A DNA stretch of 64,000 nucleotides from Biomphalaria glabrata (Eukaryota; Mollusca; Gastropoda; Planorbidae), in contig NC_074715.1 in the NCBI RefSeq assembly GCF_947242115.1, forward strand, positions 33,121,086 through 33,185,085, in the 5' to 3' direction. Shown in pieces: positions 1-11,300 of the stretch. Both the position numbers and the translations under genes were made by a program. How positions within the stretch are numbered: the first letter of the stretch is position 1; the number at the start of each line of letters is the position of its first letter. The notes beneath the pieces were generated by a model. The model made no database searches. It was not told where the DNA came from and worked only from the letters and a program-made list of their open reading frames with translations.

Positions 1-35
1 ACTAGTCACACTATCTAAATCTAGTTTTATTTTAC

Positions 36-143
36 CTCTTCTCTGCGTTTTTGCCATCTACCACAGGGACTTTCTTCTAAAACCTCTTCATCATCAGAAT
101 CTTCCCCACTATCGGGTTTTTGTTCGGTTTCTTGATCTGCCAT
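36..143 (-). CDS. NRBP1: NRBP1-like pseudokinase, first coding exon (partial gene)
   Basis: First coding exon of a nuclear receptor-binding protein orthologue; the rest lies left of the window. The minus strand reads 36 codons from an ATG at 143 to a GT donor at 35-34, phase 0. The end of the exon, LEESPCGRWQKRREE, matches the human NRBP1 N-terminus as I remember it, including the preceding acidic Ser/Asp/Glu stretch; in human the next residue is V, which the next exon would supply. NRBP1 is a catalytically inactive kinase-like adaptor linked to ER-Golgi traffic and ubiquitin-ligase adaptor functions. The kinase-like domain itself is not in the window, so the call rests on one short but distinctive motif. 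It is transcribed away from PPM1G, about 5.2 kb from it (start codon to start codon). Confidence 0.85.
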
Positions 144-727
144 ATTTAATAATTTATTACTATTCTTTATTATTTTTATTAGATCTAGATCTCACTCTTA
201 CTCTCGAATCTAGTCTAGATCTATAAAATCTATTACTTAGACCTAAAAGCCTAATGTTAATGTGGATCTAGTATTAGATCTAGTAGTAGTAGATCATACT
301 AGATCTAGATCTATGTAAATGTTACGTATCTTCAAATCTTGACAACTTGAACTAGATCTAGATCTAGATTTACAGCTAGTTCTAGATTAGACTACTAGTC
401 TAATTGAATATTTAGATAAATAAGTAGATCTAGATTCTATATCAGTATATCTATCGAAATCTTATCTAAAACAGAATAAATCTTGATTGAGGCATTCTAG
501 GCTAGATCTAGATCAGATCAAGATCTAGGCAACTTGAAATGACTGAAAACATCTTTTTTTTATAGATCATATAATCAACCTAACCATCAAATACTGTAGA
601 TCTACTTCCGAATTTTATGAAAATGTTTAGAGCTGTTTTGCTAAATGCACGTAAGCCTATACATTGATAGGTTTTGGCTACGCTCATAGAATTTATTTTA
701 TTTAGTGATTGTTGCTTTTTTTGGAAG
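144..727. other. Intergenic region rich in TAGATC tracts
   Basis: No gene seen. Upstream (5') flank of the NRBP1-like exon. It is AT-rich and dense in TAGATC/AGATCT/CTAGAT words, which form many short palindromes. The end carries a 'ggctacgctcat' repeat fragment that recurs at about 890, 4915 and 33860-34085. Confidence 0.6.
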
Positions 728-850
728 CAGTGGCGTAGCTAGGGTGGTGGATTTGAAAATCAACTGAGCGTTCGAATTTTATTTTTACATTAAATATTAC
801 GCAAAATACAGTTACCCCCAAATGATGCCACATTCCTAGCTACGCCACTG
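728..850. mobile_element. hAT-type MITE (123 bp) with target-site duplication
   Basis: The ends are exact 16-bp inverted repeats (CAGTGGCGTAGCTAGG and its complement). The flanks, TTTGGAAG at 720-727 and ATTGGAAG at 851-858, agree at 7 of 8 bases, which fits an 8-bp hAT target duplication. There is no coding capacity. It sits inside an older 'ggctacgctcatggaattt' repeat. Confidence 0.8.
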
Positions 851-1135
851 ATTGGAAGGGGGTTTTAACATCCGAATTGCCCAACCCCTACGCTCATGGA
901 ATTTGTTGACTATAGTTTTCCTTTAGTTGATTATTATTTTATTTTTTGGATGGGGTTTTAAAGACCAACTGAAGAGGTTTTTTTCGAAATTGAGATAGCG
1001 ATTGATTTAGATAGTAGATAGCATCAAAGTTAGTTCCTAAAAATTTGAGATTTTAGAAAAGCGTATTTATATTAGAAAAAGTAATTTGAAAGTGTAAAAA
1101 ATAACGAGAATTGAAAATCAGCTTCAATGGCCGAA

Positions 1136-1150
1136 ACCGGAAGTGACGTA
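1136..1150 (+). promoter_or_regulatory. Composite ETS/CRE-like site
   Basis: The string ACCGGAAGTGACGTA joins an ETS site (CCGGAAGT) to a CRE half-site (TGACGT). This composite is typical of housekeeping promoters in vertebrates; its use in molluscs is assumed. It lies about 1 kb upstream of the NRBP1 start and 4.2 kb upstream of the PPM1G start. A 15-codon open frame starting MAGYVIDSDSDD begins at 1187, 37 bases downstream, with no GT donor before its stop. The site could mark a bidirectional promoter, an unannotated 5' exon, or chance. Confidence 0.35.
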
Positions 1151-1239
1151 TTGTAATGGACTGAGAGAATGTAAATAAAAATAGACATGGCTGGATACGT
1201 TATTGATAGCGATTCAGATGATAAACTTATCTAAATCTA

Positions 1240-2177
1240 GCTGTCCAACAATTTTAAATGATACTTATCATGGGATGCACCAAAATGCCCTGAAGAGAAC
1301 TCTTCTACTTTTTCAAAATATATTCTAGAGCAGACTATTGAATTAATATAATTATAGATAGATTATAATAATAGGACTAGTCACTAGTTTAGATCTATTT
1401 TTTCTGGTATCTAAATCTAGATCTATAAGATCTACATCTAGATCTAGTCTACTCTACTCTCTAGCTAGTATACTAGTAGTAGTCTCTAGTATCATCAAGT
1501 ACTAGTAGATCATCTAGGACTAGGTCTAGGTATACTATACTTAGACTATACTAAGTCTAATAGTACTAGTATACACTATCTATTAGTCTATTATAATTGT
1601 TATTATAACAAAACTAAATGGTTAGATCTATCTATATTATTTTCTATATCTCTAATTCTAGCTAGGCCTTCTAACACTTTTACTAGTCACTCACTAGATC
1701 TAGATCTAGTTTATAAATACTTGACTTGTATTATTGTACTAATTGTAGTAATACTACTAGTAGTACTAGTAATAGTTTATAAACTAGTAGATTTAACTAA
1801 TTTAAGTAGATCTAGAGTAATCTAGACTAGCCTCTATGTTAAGTCTAAGCCCAGTCGCCAACATTTTTTAATGCTTGAATTTGTATATCTCTGTTCTGTA
1901 ATAGTAAGACCTAGTGAGTAGTGTCCTAGCAATAGCATAAAGATTATTCATAGATATAAATATAATATTATAATAGTCAAGGACTAAACCTAAAGCCTAA
2001 GCTAAATCTATATTGACTATATAGAATATATTTATACTCTTTACTAGCCCTTACTATACTTATTAATAAGGCTAAACTTTAGATCTAAAAAAATAATAAG
2101 TCATCATTTATATTGGTATTATAAAATACAGATTTTTACTAAACACATGTGACATTTCTTTAAGTCTTAAACTTAAA
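1240..2177. other. Intergenic low-complexity DNA
   Basis: No gene seen. The stretch is dominated by short palindromic words (CTAGATCTAG, TAGTACTAGTA), especially 1370-1830. These could form local foldbacks. Otherwise it is AT-rich and unremarkable. Confidence 0.6.
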
Positions 2178-2405
2178 CAGGGCCAGTCCTAACGATTGCG
2201 GGGCCCTATGTGAAACTGATTGCGCGGGGCCTAGTCTGGGTGGGAATAAGGATAATAAGTGAAAATTAAGATTTCGTATTTTAAAAAAATTCGACTTTGA
2301 ATTTTATTAAATCTTTACTAAGTACAAGATTACGATCAAATTAACTTTACTTAACGAACTTTGCAACCTATGGCATATTATATATATGGCTTAAGACCGG
2401 CCCTG
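2178..2405. mobile_element. Probable hAT-like MITE (228 bp)
   Basis: The ends are imperfect inverted repeats: CAGGGCCAGTCCTAAC on the left and the complement of CAGGGCCGGTCTTAAGCC on the right. The interior is AT-rich and non-coding. No clean target duplication is visible. A related right end (GCCGGCCCTG) occurs at 25466-25475. Confidence 0.6.
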
Positions 2406-2510
2406 GTCTTATATATATATTAGATTGCCTAGACCTAGAGTAGAGTAATTTATTATTATTAAGAACAATAAGAGTTAGATGTTGATGTTAGATCAGATAA
2501 TCAGTATAAC

Positions 2511-2542
<32 letters not shown>
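2511..2542. repeat. (TA)n microsatellite
   Basis: A nearly pure TA run of about 30 bases. Confidence 0.85.
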
Positions 2543-4378
2543 ACCACTAGTTCTATATATGTATACATAATTAAGTATAAATGTTAATAAATAAATTTTT
2601 TAAAATCTATTTTACAGAAAACATATATGACATGTGGCATACAGACAAGTTTACTAGATGGATCTTTCATCATTTTGGAAATACAATATTCCCTGTGAAA
2701 CAAATCACAGAAACATTCTACAATTTTATTTTATCTAATAAATACCAATAAATGTAAATACAAAATCACATTTTAATAGAGTTCTTCATTATACACACAA
2801 CATTATTTTAGTATGTTCCTTTTCACTTGCTAGGTTTAGACAAAGTTTCGAATCAGGATTTAATATTATTAAGTCATAGCCCAAAACTCCAGCAGAATGT
2901 TAGTTAATGGCAGTGGTCAATGTTTGAACCTGAGACCACAGAGAAGACAGTTCGGAATGCAAACCACACAACTTTCTGCGTTTCGAAACCTATTCAAATT
3001 TTGATCATTTTTAGGTTAATGCAGATCTGAATGTCCATTGCAATGATGACTTGATCTGTAAAGGGGTTACATTTTTAAAAAATAAGTTGGATCTCATTCT
3101 TCGAATGATGCTATTTATTACAAATTGCAACGTGGAATACATATTAGAGGCCAAAAGAAAATCTACTGATGAGGGAAGACGTAGACATCGTAAAGAACAT
3201 TTAAATTGACCACCAGCTGAATATGGTTATGTCTTCGCTGGACGCGGCAAAATATCTAGTTTGCAGCTGGGGCCATGGAAAATACTGCATTTCTCATTAA
3301 TCTTTCGACTCGACTGCCAGCCTTATTTATTAAACACTTTAAATTATGAATAGCTCTGCATTTTTTAATAACAATAAAAAAATATATATATTCAGTGATT
3401 AACTGACAATAATTGGGTTACTAAAATTTAATAAAATGAGTTGCATAATTACATCAACAGTAGCCTATATGCATTACTTAACATTATAATTATATTGATA
3501 CTATAATTTATTTTCCACTTCCCTGACTTCCCAGAGAAAAGAAAAAAAGGACAACTCCTTCTCCAGTAGGATAATCTCTTTCATTTATAGTCTAAACACA
3601 ATTTAAAACTTTGTTACCTACAGTTACAGATTAACTTGCTAACTTAACTATCTAATAATCTAATGATTCTATTCCAATCAACAAATGAGTCAAGCGTGAG
3701 ATAAATAAAAACTTTAATTTTTAGATATTTATTTATAGAACTATGTAAGTATATAGGCCCGAATATACGGTACGAATATATTTAAATAGGAGTGTAATAA
3801 AATCCATATTTCGTATATTAATAATATTATAGAATTGGTAGATCTAGGTCTAATTTTTGCCTTATAGATTAGTTTTTAGAAATTTAGATCTAGTACTTTT
3901 TTTTACTAGTAGATCTAAATCAGACTACTTTTAAGTCTAAGTTATGGTTTAAGTTAAAGCTATTTGCCTAGTGTTGTACGGGGTTGTGACTCTAGATTCA
4001 AACTAAATATAATCGTATACTACAATAACTACAATGAATGAGCTCAACATTCACATTGTAATAATTGTTTTTTTCCCATATTGGGCCTATTTAGGGACGA
4101 CTATAGGTTAATAATCACTATTAAGTGTATAGATAGAGTATATAATTTTAAACTTTGTTTTTCTAGGTCTAGGCCCAGCACCTCGATCGGATCAGTCTAA
4201 ATAGATAGGTCTTATCTCTAAATATCCAATACTACTATTACTAGATCTAGACTTCATCTAATTGGATTTAGATCTAAATTTAGGTCTACTTCATACATCA
4301 TTAATGATCTGAGAAAAGAACTCTGCTCTTGATCAAAAGCAGTAGATCTAGAACTAGAATAAGCCTGAAGCAGTAACA
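2543..4378. other. Intergenic DNA between NRBP1 and PPM1G, no gene seen
   Basis: AT-rich sequence without a supportable exon on either strand. Short TAGATC clusters lie near 3840-3920. Confidence 0.5.
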
Positions 4379-4672
4379 TAAGCCATAAATTGCGTAACTT
4401 GACTAAAACGAAACATGTGAACTGAGGCTCGCGGTACTGCGTGGGCTGAAACGCTGTTCGCTTGACTAGATCAAGAATAAGCCGACAAACAGTAGATCTA
4501 ACATGCAAAGCCATAAATTGCGTGATTTGACCTAATTTCCCCAACTCTAACATCCACTTTTTATAAATTGGCGTGTTTTAGTCGCCTTTGTTTTTAGAAA
4601 CTAGCATTCCTGTAAAAAGGAATAGGGAAATACGCTAAGCCATAAACTGAAAAATTTGACCTAATTTCCCTT
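4379..4672. repeat. Motif repeated three times at a spacing of about 129 bp
   Basis: The string AGCCATAAAYTG, followed by a TTTGAC-type end, occurs at about 4379, 4507 and 4638. Only about 30 bases per copy are conserved, so this is an old or very degenerate tandem array. The open frame crossing it on minus is not gene-like. Confidence 0.45.
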
Positions 4673-5231
4673 AAACTACGTCATCGACCTTGGTTGTCTG
4701 GGAAATACTGATCTCGAATGGCTTCGAGATTGTGAAATTTAATAGTCCCTAAAACTCACATTAAATTGCTTATATCTAAATAATTACAAAGAATATATGT
4801 CTAAAATTTCGTATGTATGTTTTTTTAAGCATTATGAATCTAAAAAAAAGTATAACACCGGTTTCCGCGTCTGACCCCAAAACCTCTTCAGTTGGTCTTT
4901 AACCTCAAATCTATCTTTGCTACGCACATGATAGAATCTAGGCTCCAAAAGGCTGAAGCTTTTGCTTTTTTTCTTCTTGGCATCGCTGGCTCAAGTGATG
5001 GTTTAACATTTAAGCTAACAGTCGCAAAATTCCTCACACCGAAATTTCATTTCGAAAAGGGAGAAGGTGTTCCCCCTTGTTTTATTTTCGATTACTGTGC
5101 AGGCATGGTACAGCAGCCACTGACCCATACAAAGCAGTTTAGAAAAGCTGTTATCATCTTCCTTCTCTTCTCTTTACAATAGAGATCTTTTACTCATCCT
5201 TTTTTTTCCGCACCGAAGAGTGTACACAAAT

Positions 5232-5271
5232 ACTTCCGGTCTTCTAAAAATCTACAGAAAAGTTTCACGTG
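5232..5271 (+). promoter_or_regulatory. Likely PPM1G proximal promoter or 5' UTR sites
   Basis: Two regulatory-type sites lie 90-130 bases upstream of the PPM1G start codon: ACTTCCGGT (an ETS site in reverse, 5232-5240) and a CACGTG E-box (5266-5271). No TATA box is evident, which fits a housekeeping gene. The transcription start cannot be placed from sequence alone. Confidence 0.4.
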
Positions 5272-5359
5272 TGTTGTCTACAAAAGTTCCTAAATTTTCT
5301 CTAGGAATGGTCTTGGTCTATCTGTAGATTAACTCTAGATCTAAAAGAAAAGCAACATC

Positions 5360-8300
5360 ATGGGAGTTTATCTTTCTTCACCTGTTACTGATAAAGATTC
5401 CATTGACCAGAAATGTGATAATTTTATCTATGGTGCATCATCTATGCAAGGATGGCGCATAACACAAGAGGTAGATCTAGAAATATTGGAATATATTATA
5501 TAATTTATAGAATAATAGATCTAATGATAATCTAATATTTTTTATAGACTAGAATCTATTTAGATTTTAGATCTAGAAGTAATCAAATATAGATCTAGTA
5601 TAGATTTTAATAGATTAATTTAGCTAGACTCCAGATTTCTAATATAAAATATATTATACTTTATATATTATACTTATAGGGAGGTGAAAATAAAATTTAT
5701 CTTTGAAAAAACTATTTTTCGTTAGTACATCATTAAAATACTTTAAAAGAACTTTCTATAAATTATGACTGTATGTTGTACATTAAGAAAGTAATGATCT
5801 TTTTTGTGCCGTTTTGACCTAACATTGGTTGACATGGAAAAAGTGAAGTGAGAGCTTGTCGCTGGCTTAGCCGGCGAGACACACCCCCTAGGTCAAAAGT
5901 TAAAAAGTTGGAATTGTGTTTCGTAGACGATAGATCTACTTATTAAATAAGAAATTTAATAGTAGATCTACTATTCGTAGTAAATTTCTAGCTCACAATT
6001 CTGATTTAATTTATATTTATGAACTTCAGTTGTTTAAAATGTAAATATTGATGAAATAAACAAATTATCGGGTCTAGATATACAAGAAATGTCAGAGAGG
6101 TGGGGACAAAATGGCGGCTTTGTGATGGCAGAAAATAACAAAATATTTAAAAATTGGGATTAAAATCGCCTGAAACAATTTTTTTTCAAATGCGTTTTTT
6201 AAAAAATTGCAAGGTAAAAAATCTTTCAAAAGTATCTAGATCTGTAGCTAATAATATCTGCTACAAGATTATAATTTTCATTTGTTGGTGACAAACAATA
6301 TCTTCTATAAAAAAAAAATAAAACCTGAAAAGTCCATTGAGGTCAATATTTTTTTTTGTTTTTTTTTCAAGTGTGTTCGATGTTGACAATAGATCGATCT
6401 GAAAATTGGTAGGAATATAGCCAGACACATGTACTATTAGCAGGAAAAAAATCAACAGGGTACGACTTTTCTGTGATGAGTATCAGCAAAAATATTTAAA
6501 TAAATTTTTTTTTTTATCAAAAAATTGTTAAAGACAAAAATGTTCTCCATCATCAAAAGTAATGGAATTCACTCTTTTTAGCAATGATATCTTTATATAT
6601 AGTGAGCATAATCGATTTCAAACAAAGACCTATGTAGCAGTAAGGAAAACTCTTGTCTCAAGTTTTTACGTCATTTTTTGGACACCGGAAGTTCCGGAAT
6701 TTGATCTCCCTACTTTATAGATCTAGATTTATATATATTATATTAGTATTAGTGACTAGTCTACTTGTATCTCATTATTTAATATTTATTCATTATCTGA
6801 GAGTGAGTAGTGAGACTGAGCGATCAGAGAGTATTTGGTACTAGAGTAAAGGATACTTGTCGGCCACGCTAAGCCAATCTCCGGCCATTTTTAAGTTTCA
6901 AAATTCATAACTCCGTAATCGGCGTAATGGTCTGACCTATTATGAAAAAAACTGAGAGTGTCAATGAATTCATCATCCTTTTGTCTATAAAAATAGCTAT
7001 TTTGTAATGTATCACTACGCATAGTTAAAATTAAATCTGATGTGAAGAGGGGTAGGGTCAGTTTTCTGATGAGTAAAAGTTTTCTACATGATTTTTTTTT
7101 CCCTGTAAAAGTTGTTGGCCGGTTAGAAGATTTATCGGCCACATCAAAGGAAATATGTATAAAACGTTTTTATTAAGGAATTTCATCCTTAATTTTATTT
7201 TTTTGTACATTAGCGCAACGACACAAGTCATATTATCACTTTTCCCACACTCCACGCTTTCATTCTCTGCTTGTAACTGACGTCACACCATGTCCACTAC
7301 TTTGGGCCTAGCCTAGCTGGTCGCCCTAGGGGAAAAAATTGCCTCTGTTATGGGGGAGAAGAGGAGGAGTCTTCTCTCTACTCTACGAGGCCTTTTTTTT
7401 CACACAGCACAGCTCCAGTGCGTGCCTGTCTCACCATAGCCTTAATGGTACCAATAACTGGTCGATTGATAATTGCTAGTTTCCTGCTCACTCACCTGTT
7501 TTTTGTTTTAGAGCGTGTCTCCACTCTTATGGTATGCTTAGGAGACAGGGAAAAAAAGGGAAGGGGAGGAGGCTTCATACTCTCTTCAGACTTTGACAAT
7601 CTCTTAGACCACACATAGCATAGTGTGTATATACTTATCACAAGCCCAGTGCATGTTGATGTTTCACACCAAGGCCTTTAGTGCACCTGGTCGATCAATA
7701 ATTGTAGGATCGAGGTCTACATTGATATTGCTACTGTGACTTTTTTTTTTCAGCTGCCTATTGATGCCAATCTATTATTGTATAGGGGTGTGCACCTAAG
7801 TGCCTTTTAACATTTGTACATATTTGTTGCCTATTAAATTGTTTTAAATAAATGGTCATACGTTTTGCTTACAACATATTAGCTTTTTTTTTTTTTTATA
7901 AATATGTTATGAATTTTCTTTAGTAAAACATGTAAGAAACCCACACAAGAACACATATTTTGTACTATATTATTTTGACAAACAACAAAATTATGCTTTA
8001 AAAAAAATAAAAATTATTTCCCCTTCTTTACTGTGTCAAGTTATTTCCTTTTTTATGACTCGCATCTTATGTAGATATGTTTTCTTATTCAGAAAAGGTA
8101 AAACTTGTTGGCCACCCCCTATTTACATGCTTAAGTGGGAAAGGAGAGTCTGGGTTGTGTAATGTATTTGTTTCTATGTCTATTTAGAAGCATTATAGCT
8201 GGGTTTTAAGTGGCTAATGCATCTAGGGGCTTAAAAATCGTGTTAACCCCAGACCCTATCTCGTTCTTCCCCTTGGGAAAAAAAGGTAAGTTTTACAGTA

Positions 8301-11300
8301 GTCTGCTTTGACCCCGGATAAAATTACTTTCTCTCAATGAAAAAGGGAGTTGTATGTGTCTGAAGTGTGACAAAATGGTGCATGCGCAATATTTATGAGG
8401 AAGTTGAGTAGTAAACATTCAAATAAAAAAGATTTAATAATATTACAGTGAGGTGACCGATATGTAAGACGAAACCCGGGTGGCAAACAAGCAACCTTTA
8501 CTCTATATATATCTATTTCAATCTGGGTCTAGATCTACTCATCTAGAATTCTATAAACTATATTATAGTTTAGATTTAGATCTAGTATTTCTAGAGAAAT
8601 GCCTGGAGCTTAAGCAGTCACGATTTTTATAGAGGTTCGATTGGCTCACTTTATTATTACTAAAACTTCTTTATTTGAAAGTTGACTAAAGGACTGCTTT
8701 ATAGGCAATATTGCTACTGCACATGCACCATTTGCTTTCATGGGAAAATTCATTCAGTATTCTGCTTCCATTTAAAAATCCAATTTAGAATATCGTTTAA
8801 TTAATAGTTTATCATTCGGCATTTCCTCTCGATCCTTATGCTGCCTATGTTTACAAAACAACATAAAAAAACTGTTGTGGATTGTTTGCTTATATTTAAT
8901 GAAAAAATGTGGGAAAATGCATTATTACTTCTCCTATACAGTCCTCATGGGAATCTTTAAACAGAATGTTCTGGAAAGACTAGATGCATGTTAATATTGC
9001 CGATATGCCAGTGGTGGAGTTATTTCCTGGTTTGAAATCATATTTCTTGTCTCAAAAAAAGTGTTCCATTATAATCAAATGCTTCTTTGAAAATGTGTAG
9101 GTTATATTGTTGCTGCTGTATCTGTACATAAAATTATGGCAATTTTCTATCAGCGGTTTTGCTTATTGATGGTCAGAATCTCTCAAAGTATCTTCATCCA
9201 ATTGGTTCAGAAATGGACTAGACAAAATTGGTTTAGAAATGCATTAAACAAATTGGTTCAGACACGCATATGTTAAATTGGTTCACAAGTGCACTAGACA
9301 AATTGGTTCAGAAATGCTCTGAATGAAGCATGAAGTTTCCTCCGAACGAAGAACTCCAGCTACTTTCTACTTTGAAAGACGCTGAGGTGGTTTGAAGAAA
9401 CGATAAAGCGTCAATCATAAAGATATAAAATACTAACATTGTGCAAAGTATCTCATCGAGAGAGAAGCAGCAAATTTGACAAGGTTAACACTTAAGAGCC
9501 TGTGATTGAGCTTTGCGCCAATACAAGGGGCTATTTGACAAGATTAACTGCAGAGTTCTGACAAATTTTGGGATTGGAACTCCCACAAGTGTTTAAAATT
9601 CTCATTTTCAGAAGAATTTTGTGCCCTACTGAGTAACAATTCTTTTTATGTCTACTAGAAATTAACGCTTTAATGCAATGTGAACCAGTGAAAATACATA
9701 GTTCAAGAAGAAAGCACTAAAGGACTTTTAATCATGCTGTGAAGATCATTATATTGCTAGAACATTAAGTGTACAATTTTTAGAGCATCAGCGTCATAAA
9801 ATGATGAAGGTTCAACATTTCATCGGCATAGCAGGTGTTAAGGTGTAATCAGTTTAATTTAATTTTTTTTTTCTTTTTAAATGCATTTTATTCTAATGAT
9901 GTATAGACACATCTATGGTTGATTCATAAAGCAAGTTTCCCCGTCCCGCTTTCACACCCGAAAAATCTGGTCAGTGATACTATCATTCCTTTTTACATAG
10001 CAGACATAGGATTTCTTGTCTAGACAAGTGTTGATTATAGAATTGCATAGTCATATCTAATATATAAATATCTATGCCTACAATGTTACATTTTCAAAAA
10101 TTCTTTCAGGATGCTCATAACTGTATACCAAATTTTCATGCGGCAACAAATACATCTTTTTTTGCAGTGTATGATGGCCATGGAGGTAAGTATTAAGAAA
10201 AGGGGGGATTATTGTTATTAATGTTAGATGTCATTCAGTGCAGTTTCTTTTTTTCCTTTTCTCCCCCTTTCTTACCAGCTGATCAGGTAGTCGTTTTGTT
10301 TTGGTGGTGATGCTTGACCCACACCTTGCTCCATCAACACCTTCTCTGCATTATTTTTTTTTTGTTTGCTGTCATTCTCAATTTAATTTTGTACTCTCCC
10401 CTTTTTTCTCTTCCTCACAACATCTTAATGAAACCTCTGCTTGTCCCAGCTTTTAGTCAACTACACCTATCAATTTAGAGTACATCTTATGGCATGGTAA
10501 TATTTTCAATATTATAGTTTAGTTTGTTTGCTTAAATAAATGCCTTATTAAAAAATAATTTAAAACAATGTTTTTAGCTAAAACAAAATGGACTCTAGAC
10601 TGTGTATAGTAATTGTAATAGTTGAATGTTATTTTTAATTTTTAAAATACTGATAGTTCTATTATGAATTACAAAGTGCATTAAGGGAAGGTATCATAAT
10701 CAATTATGAACAATTTTTAGTTATCTTTTTGTAATTCAGATAAAATTATTACAAGTGTACAATCATTTTGTTTCTTATTGCTTGAAAATATTTCCATTTT
10801 AAACACAATATTTCTATTTTTTTTGTTTTATAAGTCAGTGTGTTTTTAAGCATTTAAAATTTTTTAGTCTCACCATTCCATGCTATTTAGTTGATTTCCT
10901 TACTTTTCCCTCTTCACCAGTTAATGTATTAGTTGGTATACTACTTTTTCTTGACCACACTATGATTCCCCACCTGGCCTCTCCACTCTTCATTATTAAA
11001 TTTCGCCTCACCTTTGCTCCACTTCTCTCTACCCTCTTCCAGCAGTCTTGCATCCCTCATTTCTTGTGATACAAAAGCTCACTCCAACTCTTCCACAGGA
11101 AGTACAATCATTCAAAACTTAATTCCAGATTAGTATTATATCTAGGGTGGTAACATGAATTAATACATTTTTTGCTTGTTCAGTATTTAGCCTAGCACCT
11201 AGCACTATCATTTTGTTTTCTAATATGATGCAGTCATTCGCAGGGAAAAAAAGCATTAAAACAAAATGTAGCCTTTAAAAACATTTTGTTAAAGATCTGT

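Noticed and set aside
4254-5182. 99- and 96-codon frames between NRBP1 and PPM1G
   Set aside because: They overlap dispersed repeats and have no domain or conserved pattern.
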